Assembly (NCBI RefSeq): GCF_037126465.1
Contig: NC_088201.1
Coordinates: 138,572,376-138,636,375, forward strand
Direction: 5' to 3'
Origin: Ornithodoros turicata
Taxonomy: Eukaryota > Arthropoda > Arachnida > Ixodida > Argasidae
Length of the DNA: 64,000 bases
The notes under the pieces were generated by a model, which was not told where the DNA came from, did not search any database, and was given only the letters and a program-made list of their open reading frames with translations. Position 1 is the first letter of the stretch. Every line of letters begins with the position of its first letter. The translations under genes were made by a program, and so were the position numbers. Positions 41,370-53,523 of this stretch are shown here, piece by piece.

Positions 41370-43425
41370 AAATGTTTCCGCCTGTCATTCGGTTTCTCTG
41401 AATACCACGCTTTGGTGCCTTGGGCCCTATCACTGGAGCCACACCGGCATCTGTCGGCAACGTGTCCGCCAACTCATAACGAGGAACGACGTTCGAACCT
41501 GGTCGAAGAAGCCATCAACTTGGTGACATGAAACAAGCTGTTTAGACGTTCGTGGAGTGCTTTAAAAACGGCTCGCCACATGCGGGGAGATAGCGAGAGG
41601 GGACGACCTTAGTCATTCATAATTGGGGGTCTACCAAAGGGCACACAAAGAAGAAGGACAGCGATACACCAGTCTGATAAGCCTTATAGATTCAATGTGT
41701 GGCAATTAAACAATGCCGGAAATGAGTGTTGCCGTGTCGTCGTCCTTCTTGTCTCTGTGTCCCTCAGTGCACTCCCTGTTATGAACGTATCACAGGAACG
41801 CGCCCAATCTAAAGCCCACCTTAATCACTTCCATAGTTACCACTTATGAATTATCGACTGGTCGAAGGCCACGGAATGTTGCGATCCTGTGCTGCACGCG
41901 AAGGCTATCAAACTGGTGATGGTCTTACAGGCTACGATAGCTGACCTTCGGAACTAAAACTGAGTGCTAGAGATGTAGCGTTTGGCTACAGAAAGGTGTG
42001 GATGAACCGCTTCGCGCAATGCCCGAAACATGCTACGCCAGTACAAGGTGCGCGGTATACAGTACTGCCATCAACAGCAGTGGAATTACAGGAGTAAGGA
42101 GGTGATGGCATAACGTGAGGCTCGCTACTGCCCTTGCGCGTTATGGGTGGTGGACAGAGCATGATGATTGGAATGGTTGCTTAAATGGCCTGTAAAGTGA
42201 ACGGTAAAGCTATATAAGCTCTATGTCGCTTATCCTTTAAAAGTATGCAGCGTCGATGCTTCAGATGCGTACTAAGTCTGTTGTATATTCAGCATTTTTT
42301 ATTATCGAATTTCAAAAATTGCTGCGCCCAGCAAAAATTTCCGGACCCTCTTGACGCAACAACATTGAGGTGACGCATACGCCACCAATTAAGAACCCAC
42401 GCAATTACACTGGGCAGCTGCATTGTACGCTATGCAGTGTGGTGAAGCGGAAAAAACGTCGCTTCTCGAAGATGTGTGGTTGTTGCTTTCCAGAACACTA
42501 CAACGTAGACCAGAAATCCGTGGGAAGCGGCTGGTTGCCATACTTTGAGCGACAGAAAAGCTACCTTTGTAGAGTTCACATTCTGATCCATCCAGTCACA
42601 TGGACTCAGAGAAGCCAATAGAGGGCGCCGATTTTTATGCTGTCTACAACGTTGCGATTGCATAAAACAAACTGCTGAAGGGTGCTTGGTTTAGTAACTT
42701 GTTCAAAACGTTAAGTAGGACTTCATTATCGCGTGTTCCCCCACTCCAGGGCGGCCTTATCTGTCGTCTGACGTATGTGGACGCTGCGATTGGGGGTTAT
42801 AAATAAACCACAGTGACTGCGGTGGGGAGAGGCAACTTGTCTCAAGCGGTAGCGCCACTATGCTGTAAAGGCCATGTCGAGGCGCATTCAATGAACTAAT
42901 GCGGCATCTTGACGAGAGATATGTGCTGACATGCGGAAAGCGAGCGCTGGGTCAACTCTGCTCAGCATGGCGGGGGGTAGAATGTCAGGGGCCCGTTGGC
43001 GGGTAGCCAGAGGAGTCGCGAGGCGTTGAAGTATGGACCGCCGATCCCCACTCAGCAGTGCAATACGCGTCCGTATCCGAGACGAGAGAGCTGCTTCGGC
43101 GTCGCTGTCAGGCCCCTCTCGGCGGCGCCGCGAACGCTGAGGCGGCGCCGCTTTTTGAAACGCATGTGTGAATGAGCCTTTATCGCCGACCTTTTTCGCG
43201 ATCCCAAGGAACGCGCGTCCCTAGGTTCACAGATCGAGCAGCGCCATCCCACGGGCCAACTCAGGGCCGTGGTGGATGGAACGACCCAGTGGATGTAGCA
43301 TCGCCAAAAGCACGTCCCCATCTACGTTCGAACCTCTGCCCCCAGATGGCACGCAGCCGACGCCGCCCACGCGTCCTCCCATTGACGCGCTCCGGGTGGG
43401 CGGGGCGCCCGAGGGAGAGGGAAAA
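41370..43425. other. No recognisable gene
   Basis: This is intergenic sequence downstream of msrA. A GC-rich stretch (42950-43430) holds overlapping open frames on both strands but no domain I can name; it may belong to the LINE fragment that follows. Confidence 0.4.
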
Positions 43426-43427
43426 TC

Positions 43428-44440
43428 TCAGGCCAGCTCTCTAGAGAATAGTCGGTGTGAAGCCAGTGAGAGCCTAGCGTGTCCTCTGCGCTGCGCGATG
43501 GAAGTCACTTTCAGGGAGGTATCGAATTTTCCTGAGGAGCGGGTGACGGGGAACGTGCGCACGCAAACGTAGGAAGTGTCGAGCCGTTTCCCGCTCACGG
43601 AGGACCTCCACCGGGAGTTCACCAGCTTCAGCTAGGACTTACCCTGCTTCAGCCATTCTTGGAACTCCAAGGCAGGGACGAAGGCTTCGGGCGAACAGGG
43701 TCCGAAGGGTATTTATCGATGTTGTAGAAACCCTGTGCAATACTGGAAGGCTGTAAAGTACAGTCGCCCTCACCAAAGTCCCGTGAACGGCTAGAAGGGA
43801 ACGTTGATCACAGCCTCAGCCTAAGCCAGAAAGATGTTGAATTGCAGGAAGCCATCGCTGCACTTTGGTTTCAAGGTGCTTAATGTGGCGAGCCCAGCGC
43901 AGGTTCGAGTCCAGGACCATACCAAGGAAGCAATGGGACGCACAAGCTCGAGCTTCTTTGCACCAACCAAAGAGGGAAATTACTCATAGCATTGTGAGTG
44001 AAAGGGAGCTCGACGCACTTTTCGGGCGAAAGGTCCATTCCAAGTCGCGTAAGGTAGAGATGAACATTGTTTAAGGCTTGTTGCAAACGGCGCTGAATGG
44101 CTGGTCGTGACTTGCCTTCTGTCCGAAGGGCAACGTCATCGGTATACACGGAGAATGCTACCTTGCGAGGAACTATCGATTTTAGTCCTGCCATTATCAC
44201 ATTAAAAAGTGTAGGACTGAGAATGCTTCCTTGGGGTACGCCTTGAGCAGGGTGTTTGGGGCTTTGGCCGTGGGATATGCGGACAGCGACAGTTCGGTCC
44301 GTAAGGAAATCGTGGAGCCAGATGAAGAGTCGACGAGATACTCCAAAACACCGCAACCCGTGGAGCACACAGATGTGCGAGACGGTATCATAGGCGCGCT
44401 TAATGTCCAGGAAGACCGATAAAACGATCCGCAGATGAGC
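43428..44440 (-). mobile_element. Non-LTR retrotransposon RT fragment (I/R1/Jockey-like)
   Basis: On the minus strand, after FLDIKRAYDTV (RT motif A, near 44420-44390), come WLHDFLTDRTVAVRIS, GVPQGSILSPTLFNVIMAGL (motif B) and VYTDDVAL (the YxDD catalytic box), all in 44368-43880. Downstream pieces in other frames (FLGMVLD, WARHIKHL) continue the thumb. Frameshifts around 43880 and at the motif A junction show that it is a broken copy, truncated at both ends. Confidence 0.85.
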
Positions 44441-45950
44441 ACGACGACCTAGGCTTACAAGAAACTGGAGTCACGTGACGCTGATATCCGTGCGGAATTC
44501 ATGAAGGCGGGATGGGTGATCTCCACCTGCAACAGAGAACAAGTGAATACTTTATGAGACGGTACAGTGTAATTGTGCAAACAAACAGCGTACATCAGTT
44601 GCCTCAGCATCATTGGCTTTATTTCTTACACATTTTATCTCGTACTTTTATGTAAATGGTTAGAATATTTCGGGGAACTTTGAACTCAAGAAGAAAAGCG
44701 TGCTAGCGCATTTCGCAAGAATTACGACTTATACAGTAATATGCAGACATCTTTCAAAGTGGTGACGCCAAAGTGCTAGGATGCAGGCGAGCTGCTACCT
44801 TGCAGACAAAGAAATACCTGATACACAGGGATATGTGTGATAATTCTTGAGAACGTGTCTTGTGTTTCCTTGTGCTACGTCCTTCGTTTAGCTGTCAGTG
44901 TCATGGCGTTATTGAAGAGGTTCTTGTGATGTTCTTGGATGCGTCAACTGTGCATACTCGATGATAATATACCACACGACAGCGCGAGAGCGAAAGTGGC
45001 CCCAATTGGTGGTCCCAGAGCTGTTGCTTGCGTTCGAAGTATAGACGATTATTGAATCGCATTAACAACATTAGAAATTCGCAACATGTTCAGTCCAGTG
45101 CAAAATTCACGACATGCTCACCTGCACACGACACGAAACAGCTCTGTGGCAGCCACATGTTCACAAGTGCCGAAGGGGCCAAGGAATCTGCTGTTCGACA
45201 TACTCTCGACGTGATCATCCGACTTCTGTGCTTCCTTGGGTCCCTACGAGTTTCGTCATTCCAAGTGAACCTGTAGGCCTCTGGATGTCAGCGCCACCAT
45301 ATCCTTCTTTGTTTGGTACGACTGTATCCGTTAGATGTGGGAAGAATTCTTGTAAGTATGCTTCTATCTGAATCTGTCGAATGTCTTCTATCTGGATTCT
45401 ATCGATTTTATATGGACGTCTGTTTTGAATCTCTTTGGACTTGATATGGCTATTTGGTACGGACTGTTGTGAAAAGGATATCTATAGAAATTTTTCTATA
45501 GACATTCAGTAGACTTGCATTTGACCGCCATCAACATTTCTTTTGCACTTCTATTTGCACTCGATGAACTTCATTTGGGTTTGCCATTGTTGCCTCCCTC
45601 CCTCCGGCACACACCACACATACACTGTAGATTTTAATGTACTGCTTGCGACACGGTTGCCTCAAATCGAGATCAGTGGGTCCGCAGCCCGTGCTTCGCT
45701 GGTTGCCCTCCGAAATATTGTGTCAATATCGTGTTTAAGTGTAGACGACATGATGCACATGCTTATTACTCGGAACAAGTGGCCTTGCAACCCCTGAAGA
45801 TTTATGGTGGGCTAAATAGCATACCACTAATTAAAGACAACGGCGTTGCGAGCAGTACCTGAGCCACCACACAGCAGCAGCAATGCTATGAAGCTATGGA
45901 GTATCTAAAAAAATGAGAAGCCGTATGAGCATATGTGAAAACACTGGTAT
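44441..45950. other. No recognisable gene
   Basis: No domain or element end is recognised. Open frames up to 85 codons look random. Confidence 0.4.
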
Positions 45951-45951
45951 T

Positions 45952-46585
45952 ATAATTTTTTTTATTTATGACAATATCTCGCGTGCCCTCAGGGGGCGTT
46001 GTGTGAGGGGGAGGTTACATCAGCAAGTATACAGGGTGTTCAAAATGAAGCTTTCACGAGCGCTACGCAAACACAGCAATGACAGGAAACCGGATGATAA
46101 CTTTACGCTACTTGTGTAAGAAACATGTGCTGCTAATTATGTAGCACCTGTTTCTTACTCAAGGAACAGAAAAATAGCAGCTAGTTTTCTCTTGTTCGCC
46201 TATTTATAAAGTGCTAGTGAAAGCTTAATTTTGAACACCCTGGATAATGCAGAACAGGAGAAGCAATTGGACACTTGACAAAAAAACACTAATGTGAAAT
46301 CATTAAGAAAACATATGCGATGATAGGGAAATTGGACACCAAAACTGGCATCTAGCTGGCTGCGAAAAACTGAAAAGTCTGAGTCAGCTACGATAGACTG
46401 GAGAAGGTTGCTCCAAGCAGTGATGGTTTTGGGGAAGAAGAAAAATTTGAAATGAGATGTACGACATGGAATGGGGTCGATTTTATGGGCATGATCGATC
46501 CTAGAGGAGATGTAGTGGGCCATAGTGATGTACCCTGGCCGGATGGTTGTGGTGTAGTAGAATTTATGAAATAAACACACATAAT
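45952..46585 (-). mobile_element. CR1-like LINE 3' end
   Basis: On the minus strand about 46585-46380 encodes VCLFHKFYYTT, RPGYITMAHYISSRIDHAHK and FFPKTITAWSNLLQSIV, the typical end of CR1-like RT proteins. It corresponds to the same positions in the longer copy at 61.7-63.1 kb (CLFHKLYYG, then RPASYISSILDHSCK). The 3' UTR ends at an AAATAAA-type tail near 45955. A small inverted-repeat element (46031-46243) splits the UTR. Confidence 0.8.
46031..46243. mobile_element. 213-bp palindromic MITE inside the LINE 3' UTR
   Basis: Ends CAGGGTGTTCAAAATGAAGC and the inverted counterpart, with pairing continuing inward (TTTCACGAGCGCT with AGTGCTAGTGAAA, and AAGAAACATGTGCT with AGCACCTGTTTCTT). TA precedes the left end. 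The type suggests a Tc1/mariner-related MITE. Confidence 0.7.
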
Positions 46586-46589
46586 TTAT

Positions 46590-47055
46590 TGAAAACTTCA
46601 CTTCATTTTTGAGAGCATTGACGACAAGCTTGCTTTTATTTCCTGCAAACTGGTCTCCGTTTTCTTGCATGTGTACACTGCAAAAGGAGCATCGGACAGT
46701 TACTCTTTTGCCAACGACATGCTATATGATGCACCTACTAGTTAAGCTAGCAAAAGGTACAACAAACGAGCAGTACGCTGGTGATCTCCCCATGTTATTA
46801 GCGAACCGGAACTATGCAAACCTACAGGCTTTTTCGAAAATGCGCACAGTGGTGGTGGTGGTGATGGCGAGAGGGCTCGATGTTGTCGACCTCACAGAGG
46901 GGCGCAAAATGATCACTGAGTAATCCTAGTTTCTCCAATGAGTGTTTCAGAATGGCTGATATAAAATATTGTGTAAGTTGTATTCCCCGTGCTCTATACG
47001 CTACACTCACCTAGAAAACTTGTGCACAAGGCATGTACGGAATACACTACAAACA
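46590..47055. other. No recognisable gene
   Basis: Non-coding by inspection; a (GTG)n microsatellite occurs near 46850-46864. Confidence 0.4.
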
Positions 47056-47059
47056 AGAG

Positions 47060-48650
47060 AGGTATGCCTGGTTGCGCCATGCTCCTATGCAGCCCCCCAT
47101 AGAGTCCATGTCGTTTGAGATAATTGACCCAATCCGGAACACACAACCAATGAATTTGTCACATTATACACTTTATGCACACTAGTCAGCCAATCGGAAG
47201 CCTTTCTGTCAAGCTCGCTACCATCTACTTCTCGTTTTCAAGCCTGTTGCCATCATTCAATATGCAAGATTTTTGCATAAAAAAAGCATTTATTTGACAC
47301 AAAGCAATGATTTAAATATCTGATACACTGTGGACACACTCCGCATATAAAGACCACTGCGACGGTCACACTTGCTGACACTGCCATAGGTAACCAAGTT
47401 CGAACTTGAAACTAAGTCAGTCTCATGAATACGTACCACTTCATGATGAGTATCTTATTTCGCTGCTAACATGACAGCGAAACGGAAAGTGCTTGTACCA
47501 CATGTGATCATGCCTTTGCTGTCAGTCATCGAAATGCAACGGCGCCCGAACGTGTTCTTCACGTTCCAACCCATGACGGCACTCCAGTTCCGCACTTGAC
47601 AGACTCTTCGTGGGATAACAGTTCTGTCTAAAAACAACACAACACGTGTGTGTGTGACGGAGTAGTAAACATGTGAACATGTTTCTACAAACTGTGCTGT
47701 CGATTGACACTACCGCAGAACCCGGAACAAAGGCGGACGGCGCGCTATTTTGAAACTATGCGTAAATGACCGAGACTCTGCATGCTAGCCACAGGTCCCC
47801 TAGAGCTATCCGCCGCTGCGACTGCGGAGTATATGTACCATTGGCCAGACACCTCGTCGCAAGCCCATTTGCTGGGAGGCTGTGCCCGTTGCAATTGGTC
47901 GACAATTTTTTGAAATCCCATTTTGCATGTGCGTGTACACTCTTGGTCATTTCGGCATAGTTTCGAAATAGCGCACCGTCCACCTGTGTTCTTCTGACGT
48001 CAATCAACAGTACAGTTTGTAGAAATATGTGTGTAGGTTTACTCGTGCAGCAAAGTGATTGCTAGAGTCATGCTGCTTCTGGACAACTATTATCCCACGA
48101 AGAGTCCTTCAAATGCTGAACAGACAACAAAGACAAGATGGCGTGCGGAACAAGCACTTTCCGTTTCGCTGTAATGTAAGCAATGAAAGAAGATGCTCAT
48201 CATAAAGTGGTACGCATTCATGAGACGGGCTCAGTGTTGGGAATTAAATAGTGTGCGTTGGTTATCTATTACTGTGTGTCAGGAAGTGCGACGTAGTGGA
48301 TTTCATATTCACAGTGCAGAGATGTATCAGATCTTTGAATCAGTACTTTGTGTCAAATGAATCTTCCTTTTAGCCAAAAGTATAGCCTTGGCTATCTCGA
48401 ATACCGAATAATGGCAACATGCATGAAAACAGGTAGAGGTCCACGATCGCCAGAACCTGCTCAAAGGCGAGCAAACAGAAAGGCTCCTGATTGGCAATCT
48501 GGTATGCATAATGTGTACAATGTCACAAATTAATTGGTCGTTTGTGGCCAGGGTTTTGTGAATTGTCTGAAGCTATATGGGCTCTATGGGGACTTGTTGG
48601 AGCCTGGCATCGATACGTGTCCATGCGGGAGAAGATATGGTGCAAAATGG
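47060..48650. mobile_element. Giant foldback element (~1.6 kb)
   Basis: The left arm (about 47060-47770) and right arm (about 47940-48650) are diverged reverse complements over their whole length. Paired landmarks: GACTCTATGGGG-type at the outer ends, TGCTTTGTGTCAAATAAATG near 47290 with its mate near 48345, AGCGAAACGGAAAGTGCTTG at 47476 with its mate near 48155, ACTCTTCGTGGGATAA at 47603 with its mate near 48095, and CGCGCTATTTTGAAACTATG at 47743 with its mate near 47955. The spacer is about 170 bp. There is no credible coding sequence. The superfamily is not assigned. Confidence 0.8.
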
Positions 48651-48949
48651 CGCAGGAGCGGCATCAATGCCCAGGTAGTAATGCTATAAAACCTCACATG
48701 CTACGAGCTCTGTTGTATAGCAAAGATGACTTACATTCAGGGCTCAGCATAAAAGACTGGATGCAAAAGGACCAGTTATCAATTCTGCTGTGTGTATTTG
48801 TGCTTCCATGTGTCACACTTCAGTCTACTGATGTTAGCCTTATGAAGACAGACAGGAAGCAGCAATTGGTTGCTGTATTCAATGTGATAAAGAAAGCTCC
48901 TGCGAGGTTGTGTAGATGAGACAAATTAGTATAGCCTAGAAGGACATTA
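48651..48949. other. No recognisable gene
   Basis: A 125-codon open frame (48542-48919, +) overlaps the foldback arm and continues here; its translation matches nothing known to me. Confidence 0.4.
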
Positions 48950-49663
48950 TTAATAACCAGGGTTGGCTACCGGAAACGGAAACCAGAAACAGTAATAACT
49001 GAAATTCAGCAGTGAACGAAAATGGAAACGGAAACAAAATTGTTTTAGTTTCCACTACCAGAAACCAAAACGGAAACGAAATTCAAGACTGGTAACGTTA
49101 ACGGAAACCAAATTCGCATGACGTTTCCCTCAGTGCTTTCGCGTTAATACGAAAATTATATATATCCGCACTACTCTTCCAGTCACCATTCATTCATTCA
49201 TTCGTTCGTTTATTTTCGGGACTTTCGTGTTGAGCACACTGTGCAGCAAGATGGACGCGAAAGTTTTGGATGACGTGTTATTTTCGCGCATGAGTGGCGA
49301 CTTTTGAAACCTAAAGGCATATATTTCCGCAACCTAGCGACGCATCTACTTTCGGTGTATAAGATTCCTGTCGAACTTCGCATTAATGTCTTTAGTGTTT
49401 GTGTTTGGTGTGGCTGTCCTTTTTCATCCATTATGTAGCTAAAATATCTGACACGAAGAAGCCAAAACCAGACAGTACGAGAACCTGAAAGCAGTACCGA
49501 AATTATCTGGGAAACGGAAACGCAAACGAAGTTCTTAAAAGGTAACGGAAAGAGAAACCGCAACCGAAAATCGTCCAGAAACGGGAACGAACAGCAGAGT
49601 TTTTCGGCTACCGGAAAGGAACCGGAAACAATAATATTTTCGGTAACCAACCCTGTTAATAAC
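48950..49663. mobile_element. Non-autonomous hAT element (698 bp)
   Basis: The body is 48958-49655, with inverted ends CAGGGTTGGCTACCG and CAGGGTTGGTTACCG and a perfect 8-bp target duplication TTAATAAC (48950-48957 and 49656-49663). The interior is built of degenerate GGAAACGGAAAC-type repeats near both ends and has no transposase. Confidence 0.85.
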
Positions 49664-49714
49664 ACTGTCAGGAGCACGTACAAAGAACCGCCTCACGCCT
49701 TGTCTTGTCTACTG

Positions 49715-49813
49715 TTGGCTTCAGCAAGTAAATTTTGTTGCCTGTTGTGCTTAGCCAGTGTTTTGTCTTTTTTCGTCATGACCTCTCCTGGCTTTTGGTC
49801 TATCTTCAGAGGA
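49715..49813 (-). repeat. Solo terminal sequence of the hairpin-insertion family
   Basis: On the minus strand it reads GATAGACCAAAAGCCAGGAG, then CATGACGAAAA. That is the leader seen beside the 51.3-kb palindrome (GGACCAAAAGCCAGGCGACA) followed by the start of the 60.7-kb arm (CATGACGAAAA), here without an inverted second arm. Confidence 0.5.
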
Positions 49814-49814
49814 G

Positions 49815-51160
49815 AACATGAACCAGCACCATCCTGGTCCCATCCCCATTCGCTCGTCTCTCTATCCGGTGCAGCACACCTGCATCAAGGCACACGCCTA
49901 ATCCATTGTCCACCTGCAAAGCGACAACATGATTCTATAGGGACTGTGCGACAAACTGGTGGCGCCGCGATGCGGCCTTCGGAGAAAGTACCTTGCGTGA
50001 TAGCCGCCGGGTAGCCAGCTTTGTTTACATGTGAAGTGTGGGCATCTTTTTTTGCCGCAGCATCGCTAACTGTGCCAGCACCTAAAAGAACTCTTCATTA
50101 GGGACCAGATGCTTCATTTCTCGTGATTTCTACGCTTCCAATACCACCGAGGTCACTACACTCGCAGCGAATAGCGTTTGTGACGCGCGTTCGGCCATTA
50201 CATGAGGTGTGCACAACATGAGCGAATATATTCTATTTCTTTTGTTCTAGTTTCAATGAAACTGAATGAGGACCTGCAAAATGGTCAATGATTTACAGTT
50301 GCCACTTTCGTGACGGTGAAACGCCGCTGGATGCTGTATCACCGTCAAATGCACCGACATAACGGCAGCCTATTTCGATATAATGATTGAGGTGTTTCAT
50401 CGCCAGTACCCAGAGTCAATATTGCTCCCGGTATGACGAGTCTCACAGTGAGAACAGAAGTTCTACGTTGTCCAAAAGGTTTAGTATTTACTCACCGACC
50501 ATTTCACAGCTGTCGTCCCGCAAGCCTACGGCGGTAGCCGAGGTAAAAACTCATACACTTTCTTCTTTGAGGATCTCTTTAGCGTTATTGTATCTGAAGA
50601 TACTGGAAAAACTGCAGTACAAGTTCAGGCAATAAGTTGTGACCCCACGTGTTTATTTGTATGGATAAAACGGACGCACGATATAAATTTCAGTGACGAA
50701 GCTATGTGTGTGCAAAGACGACGGAAGGGATACAAGACTCAGTCAAAAACATGATATTACAAATGGCTGGAGTCAGAGGAATACACGTATATAGCCTTCG
50801 CTAGCAAGCCAGAATTTTGTGAGGATTCAAATAACCATCCTCTCGACGTATCACTTACAGGTGTTTTGACCGGACAGACGCGAGTGGCTGTTCTCCTTCG
50901 GTACTGTTAGATGCATTATAAATACGGTGGTTGCTTCTGTGCAGTTTGTCTCCATTCTCTTCGTTCGCGCCCCAGAAAGGTTCCACATTATTTGCACTTC
51001 GAAAATTAGCCCTTCTCATTACGGCGGTCGCCACGAAAGATACGGTTCCACTTGAGAATGCATAGAACGGGCGGCGTGGTATCACGTCGGATACGTCCAA
51101 GACCGCCACTGACGGCGCTGTCGCGACGGAGCAGCGCGCCCCCTTTAGGTGTCGCACGGT
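49815..51160. other. No recognisable gene
   Basis: No domain, RNA or transposon end is recognised. Confidence 0.4.
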
Positions 51161-51166
51161 CCCTAT

Positions 51167-51505
51167 AGCCAGACAGATTTCTTTAATAGTATGGAGTAAC
51201 ACTGGCTTGCATAACAAGTTGTAAAAAGAAGAAAAGCGTGAACGTTTCGACACCTATTCGGGCGTCATCATCAGCACAGGAAAATGAAACGGGGGCTTAA
51301 AACGGGAATCCTTTTAAACCAGGGTTTAAAAGGATTCCCGTTTTAAGCCCCCGTTTCATTTTCCTGTGCTGATGATGACGCCCGAATAGGTGTCGAAACG
51401 TTCACGCTTTTCTTCTTTTTACAACTTGTTATGCAAGCCAGTGTCACTCCATACTATTAAAGAAACATGTCGCCTGGCTTTTGGTCCATCTTCAGCCAGA
51501 CAGAT
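51167..51505 (-). mobile_element. 288-bp near-perfect palindrome inserted with a 12-bp target duplication
   Basis: Positions 51178-51465 form a palindrome with 143-bp arms, a 2-bp centre (51321-51322) and about one mismatch. The flanking direct repeat AGCCAGACAGAT lies at 51167-51178 and 51494-51505. On the minus strand a 28-nt leader (containing CAAAAGCCAGGCGACATG) precedes the arms, the same order as the hairpin insertions at 32.6 and 60.7 kb. Each arm contains CTGATGA, a GACGCC/GGTGTC stem and GAAAC (51369-51399 in the right arm), resembling the hammerhead motif of Penelope-like element termini. I read it as two PLE ends joined head to head. Confidence 0.75.
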
Positions 51506-53370
51506 ATCACATTTTTAAAGTCCACTCTTTGCAACCCAAGTAAACCAACGAATGGTAGCAATATGTGATTGCACCAAACACGAGTGAGCATATCAAAACA
51601 GTGCTGTTTGGGACATGGTTGTCCAAAATGTCCAGCCCGTTGTCCAGCCCGTGGCGGAGCGATCCCCTATCGACATGTCGCACACAAAGGAATCGTAGCA
51701 ATAGCTTCCACGAGGAGAGAGCTTGCTCGACTGCTCTCCCTAGCACATGCCACAGAGTATGCGATCGTTTTCTCTCCCGACAGGTGGCGATGTGTGGCCT
51801 TACCTCGGAGGCTGTATTAGTATAGATATTTCGTGCGCAACATCGCCGATAGGGGTCTGCTCTGCCATGGGCTGCAGATTTTAAATAAATGTTTCCCAAA
51901 CAGTACAACCGAGCTGGTGTACTCTACAAAACGCATTTTCCTGGGTTGGACAACTAGGGGTGCATGTTGCTTACTTTTGCTGCCGTGCATGTGGCAGTAG
52001 CCTGCTGTGATGATGTCCTCCATTTTCCCCATAATCTTGGACATTTATAAAAATGACGCCCATTTGAAATACAGAGTATGGAGAATGCCATAGAGCAGAA
52101 CAGAACCCTACCACACTTTTACTTAGCTTTGTGAAGTTTTTTTCGCAAGCCTAGAATTCGCATGTTCGAGGTCATCTATTCTTTTATTTTTTTCCCTGAC
52201 AGCTTGCACACGGTGCAGTTTATTCGTGTAAACCATCCAATGAACATTAGCTGCGCAGCATAGTGAGTTTTCTGGTTACTAAGAAACATAACCATACCAA
52301 ATGACATGAAGTCGAGAAGTTGATGACAGATATGAAGGTCACGTTGTGGCATGTATGGTCATCCTTGAGTGCTCTGCATTAATCAACAATACAGATTGCT
52401 ACAACCACAGCAGTTATCAGTGGAATTGTAGTCTCATAAAGAATAAACAGAGACGCTAAGCGCAGTTACCCACAGTGGAACCACATATATGTGACAAGTG
52501 CCTTCAAGATCTCGTTTAGTTTATTTTTTTTCAAAGACATCTGGTGCTCCTAGACGAATAAAAAGTGCAATATATTGAAGCAGATGAATGTGAAACAAAC
52601 TGATGCTAATTTTATCAACAGGCTGAAACTTGCAGTATTAGCACAGAACCATAATACCAAAGCACACCTTAACTTTGTTGGGAGGTCCCAGAATTTAAAA
52701 AAAATGCTTTACGTGTTGGCCACTCCACGTGACGCCCATCTCATATTGCATTGTTAAAATCATGTGTGCTTGGTACTGTAACGGAAAGCTGGCTGCCCTT
52801 TTTGTGCAATCCATTTTATGTAAAGTATAGAGCCAGGCAGTGGGCGGATGTAGAGGGGGAGGGGGAGGATGCCCTGACCCCATCCTCAATTTCTGTTTTA
52901 ACATGTGTTTAGTTTACCCAGAGCGTGTATCTACCATGCTGGACAAGACACACAGAGATTCTGGATCCGCCGCTCTATAGCCAGGCATGTCGTAATACTT
53001 AAAAACAAGCATATGGCCCGATCTGGTGGTGGCTTTAAGAAATAAATACCGGCGGCATTGAGTAATTCTTATTGCGACTGTGTAAGTTCTGTATACTGCG
53101 CCAAATCTGAGCCGAGTGCGGCTACTGATACAACACATGGCATTCCATTTTTGATTTTTGACATACGTCATTACTGAGACATCACAAAAGCAATGGAACA
53201 AACATGCCACCTAGACATTTCACGTATTTCTTTCGTGGAAATGTGTAGAACCTGTGACTACACAGACAACACCTGCGCTTGTAAACACACGCGGTCGGTA
53301 TTTTGCGGAGATTCCGACGCGTATTCAAAATGCACTCAATAAACAGAAAATAATAAAGTAAGGAAGTACT
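51506..53370. other. No recognisable gene
   Basis: Nothing beyond short random open frames; an unsupported direct duplication CCAGCCCGT occurs near 51632-51650. Confidence 0.4.
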
Positions 53371-53373
53371 CAC

Positions 53374-53523
53374 CTGCAGCTACAATGTAAGCCTCAGCAG
53401 AACCTGCTTCCTCACTCCACTTTACAAAGACTTTCTGGCCTTTCATGTCCTTCACGCTTTCGGGTTTGCGCACTATATTTAATCTCACATCGACGTCTAC
53501 GATGGTTTCGACAGGATACACAC
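53374..53523 (-). CDS. Internal coding exon of an unassigned gene
   Basis: On the minus strand, GVYPVETIVDVDVRLNIVRK, then PESVKDMKGQKVFVKWSEE and AGSAEAYIVAAG are read without stops between an acceptor TGCTAG and a strong donor CAG/GTGAGT. The length is 150 nt, with phase 1 at both ends. The composition is protein-like and not a shadow of another gene. The pattern (YPVxxIxD, SVxxLKGxKVxVKW, AExIxAxG) recalls an N-terminal segment seen in tick BEN-domain-type proteins, but this is recall only. No neighbouring exon could be identified on the minus strand within the window, so it may be a lone remnant of a transposon gene. Confidence 0.5.
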
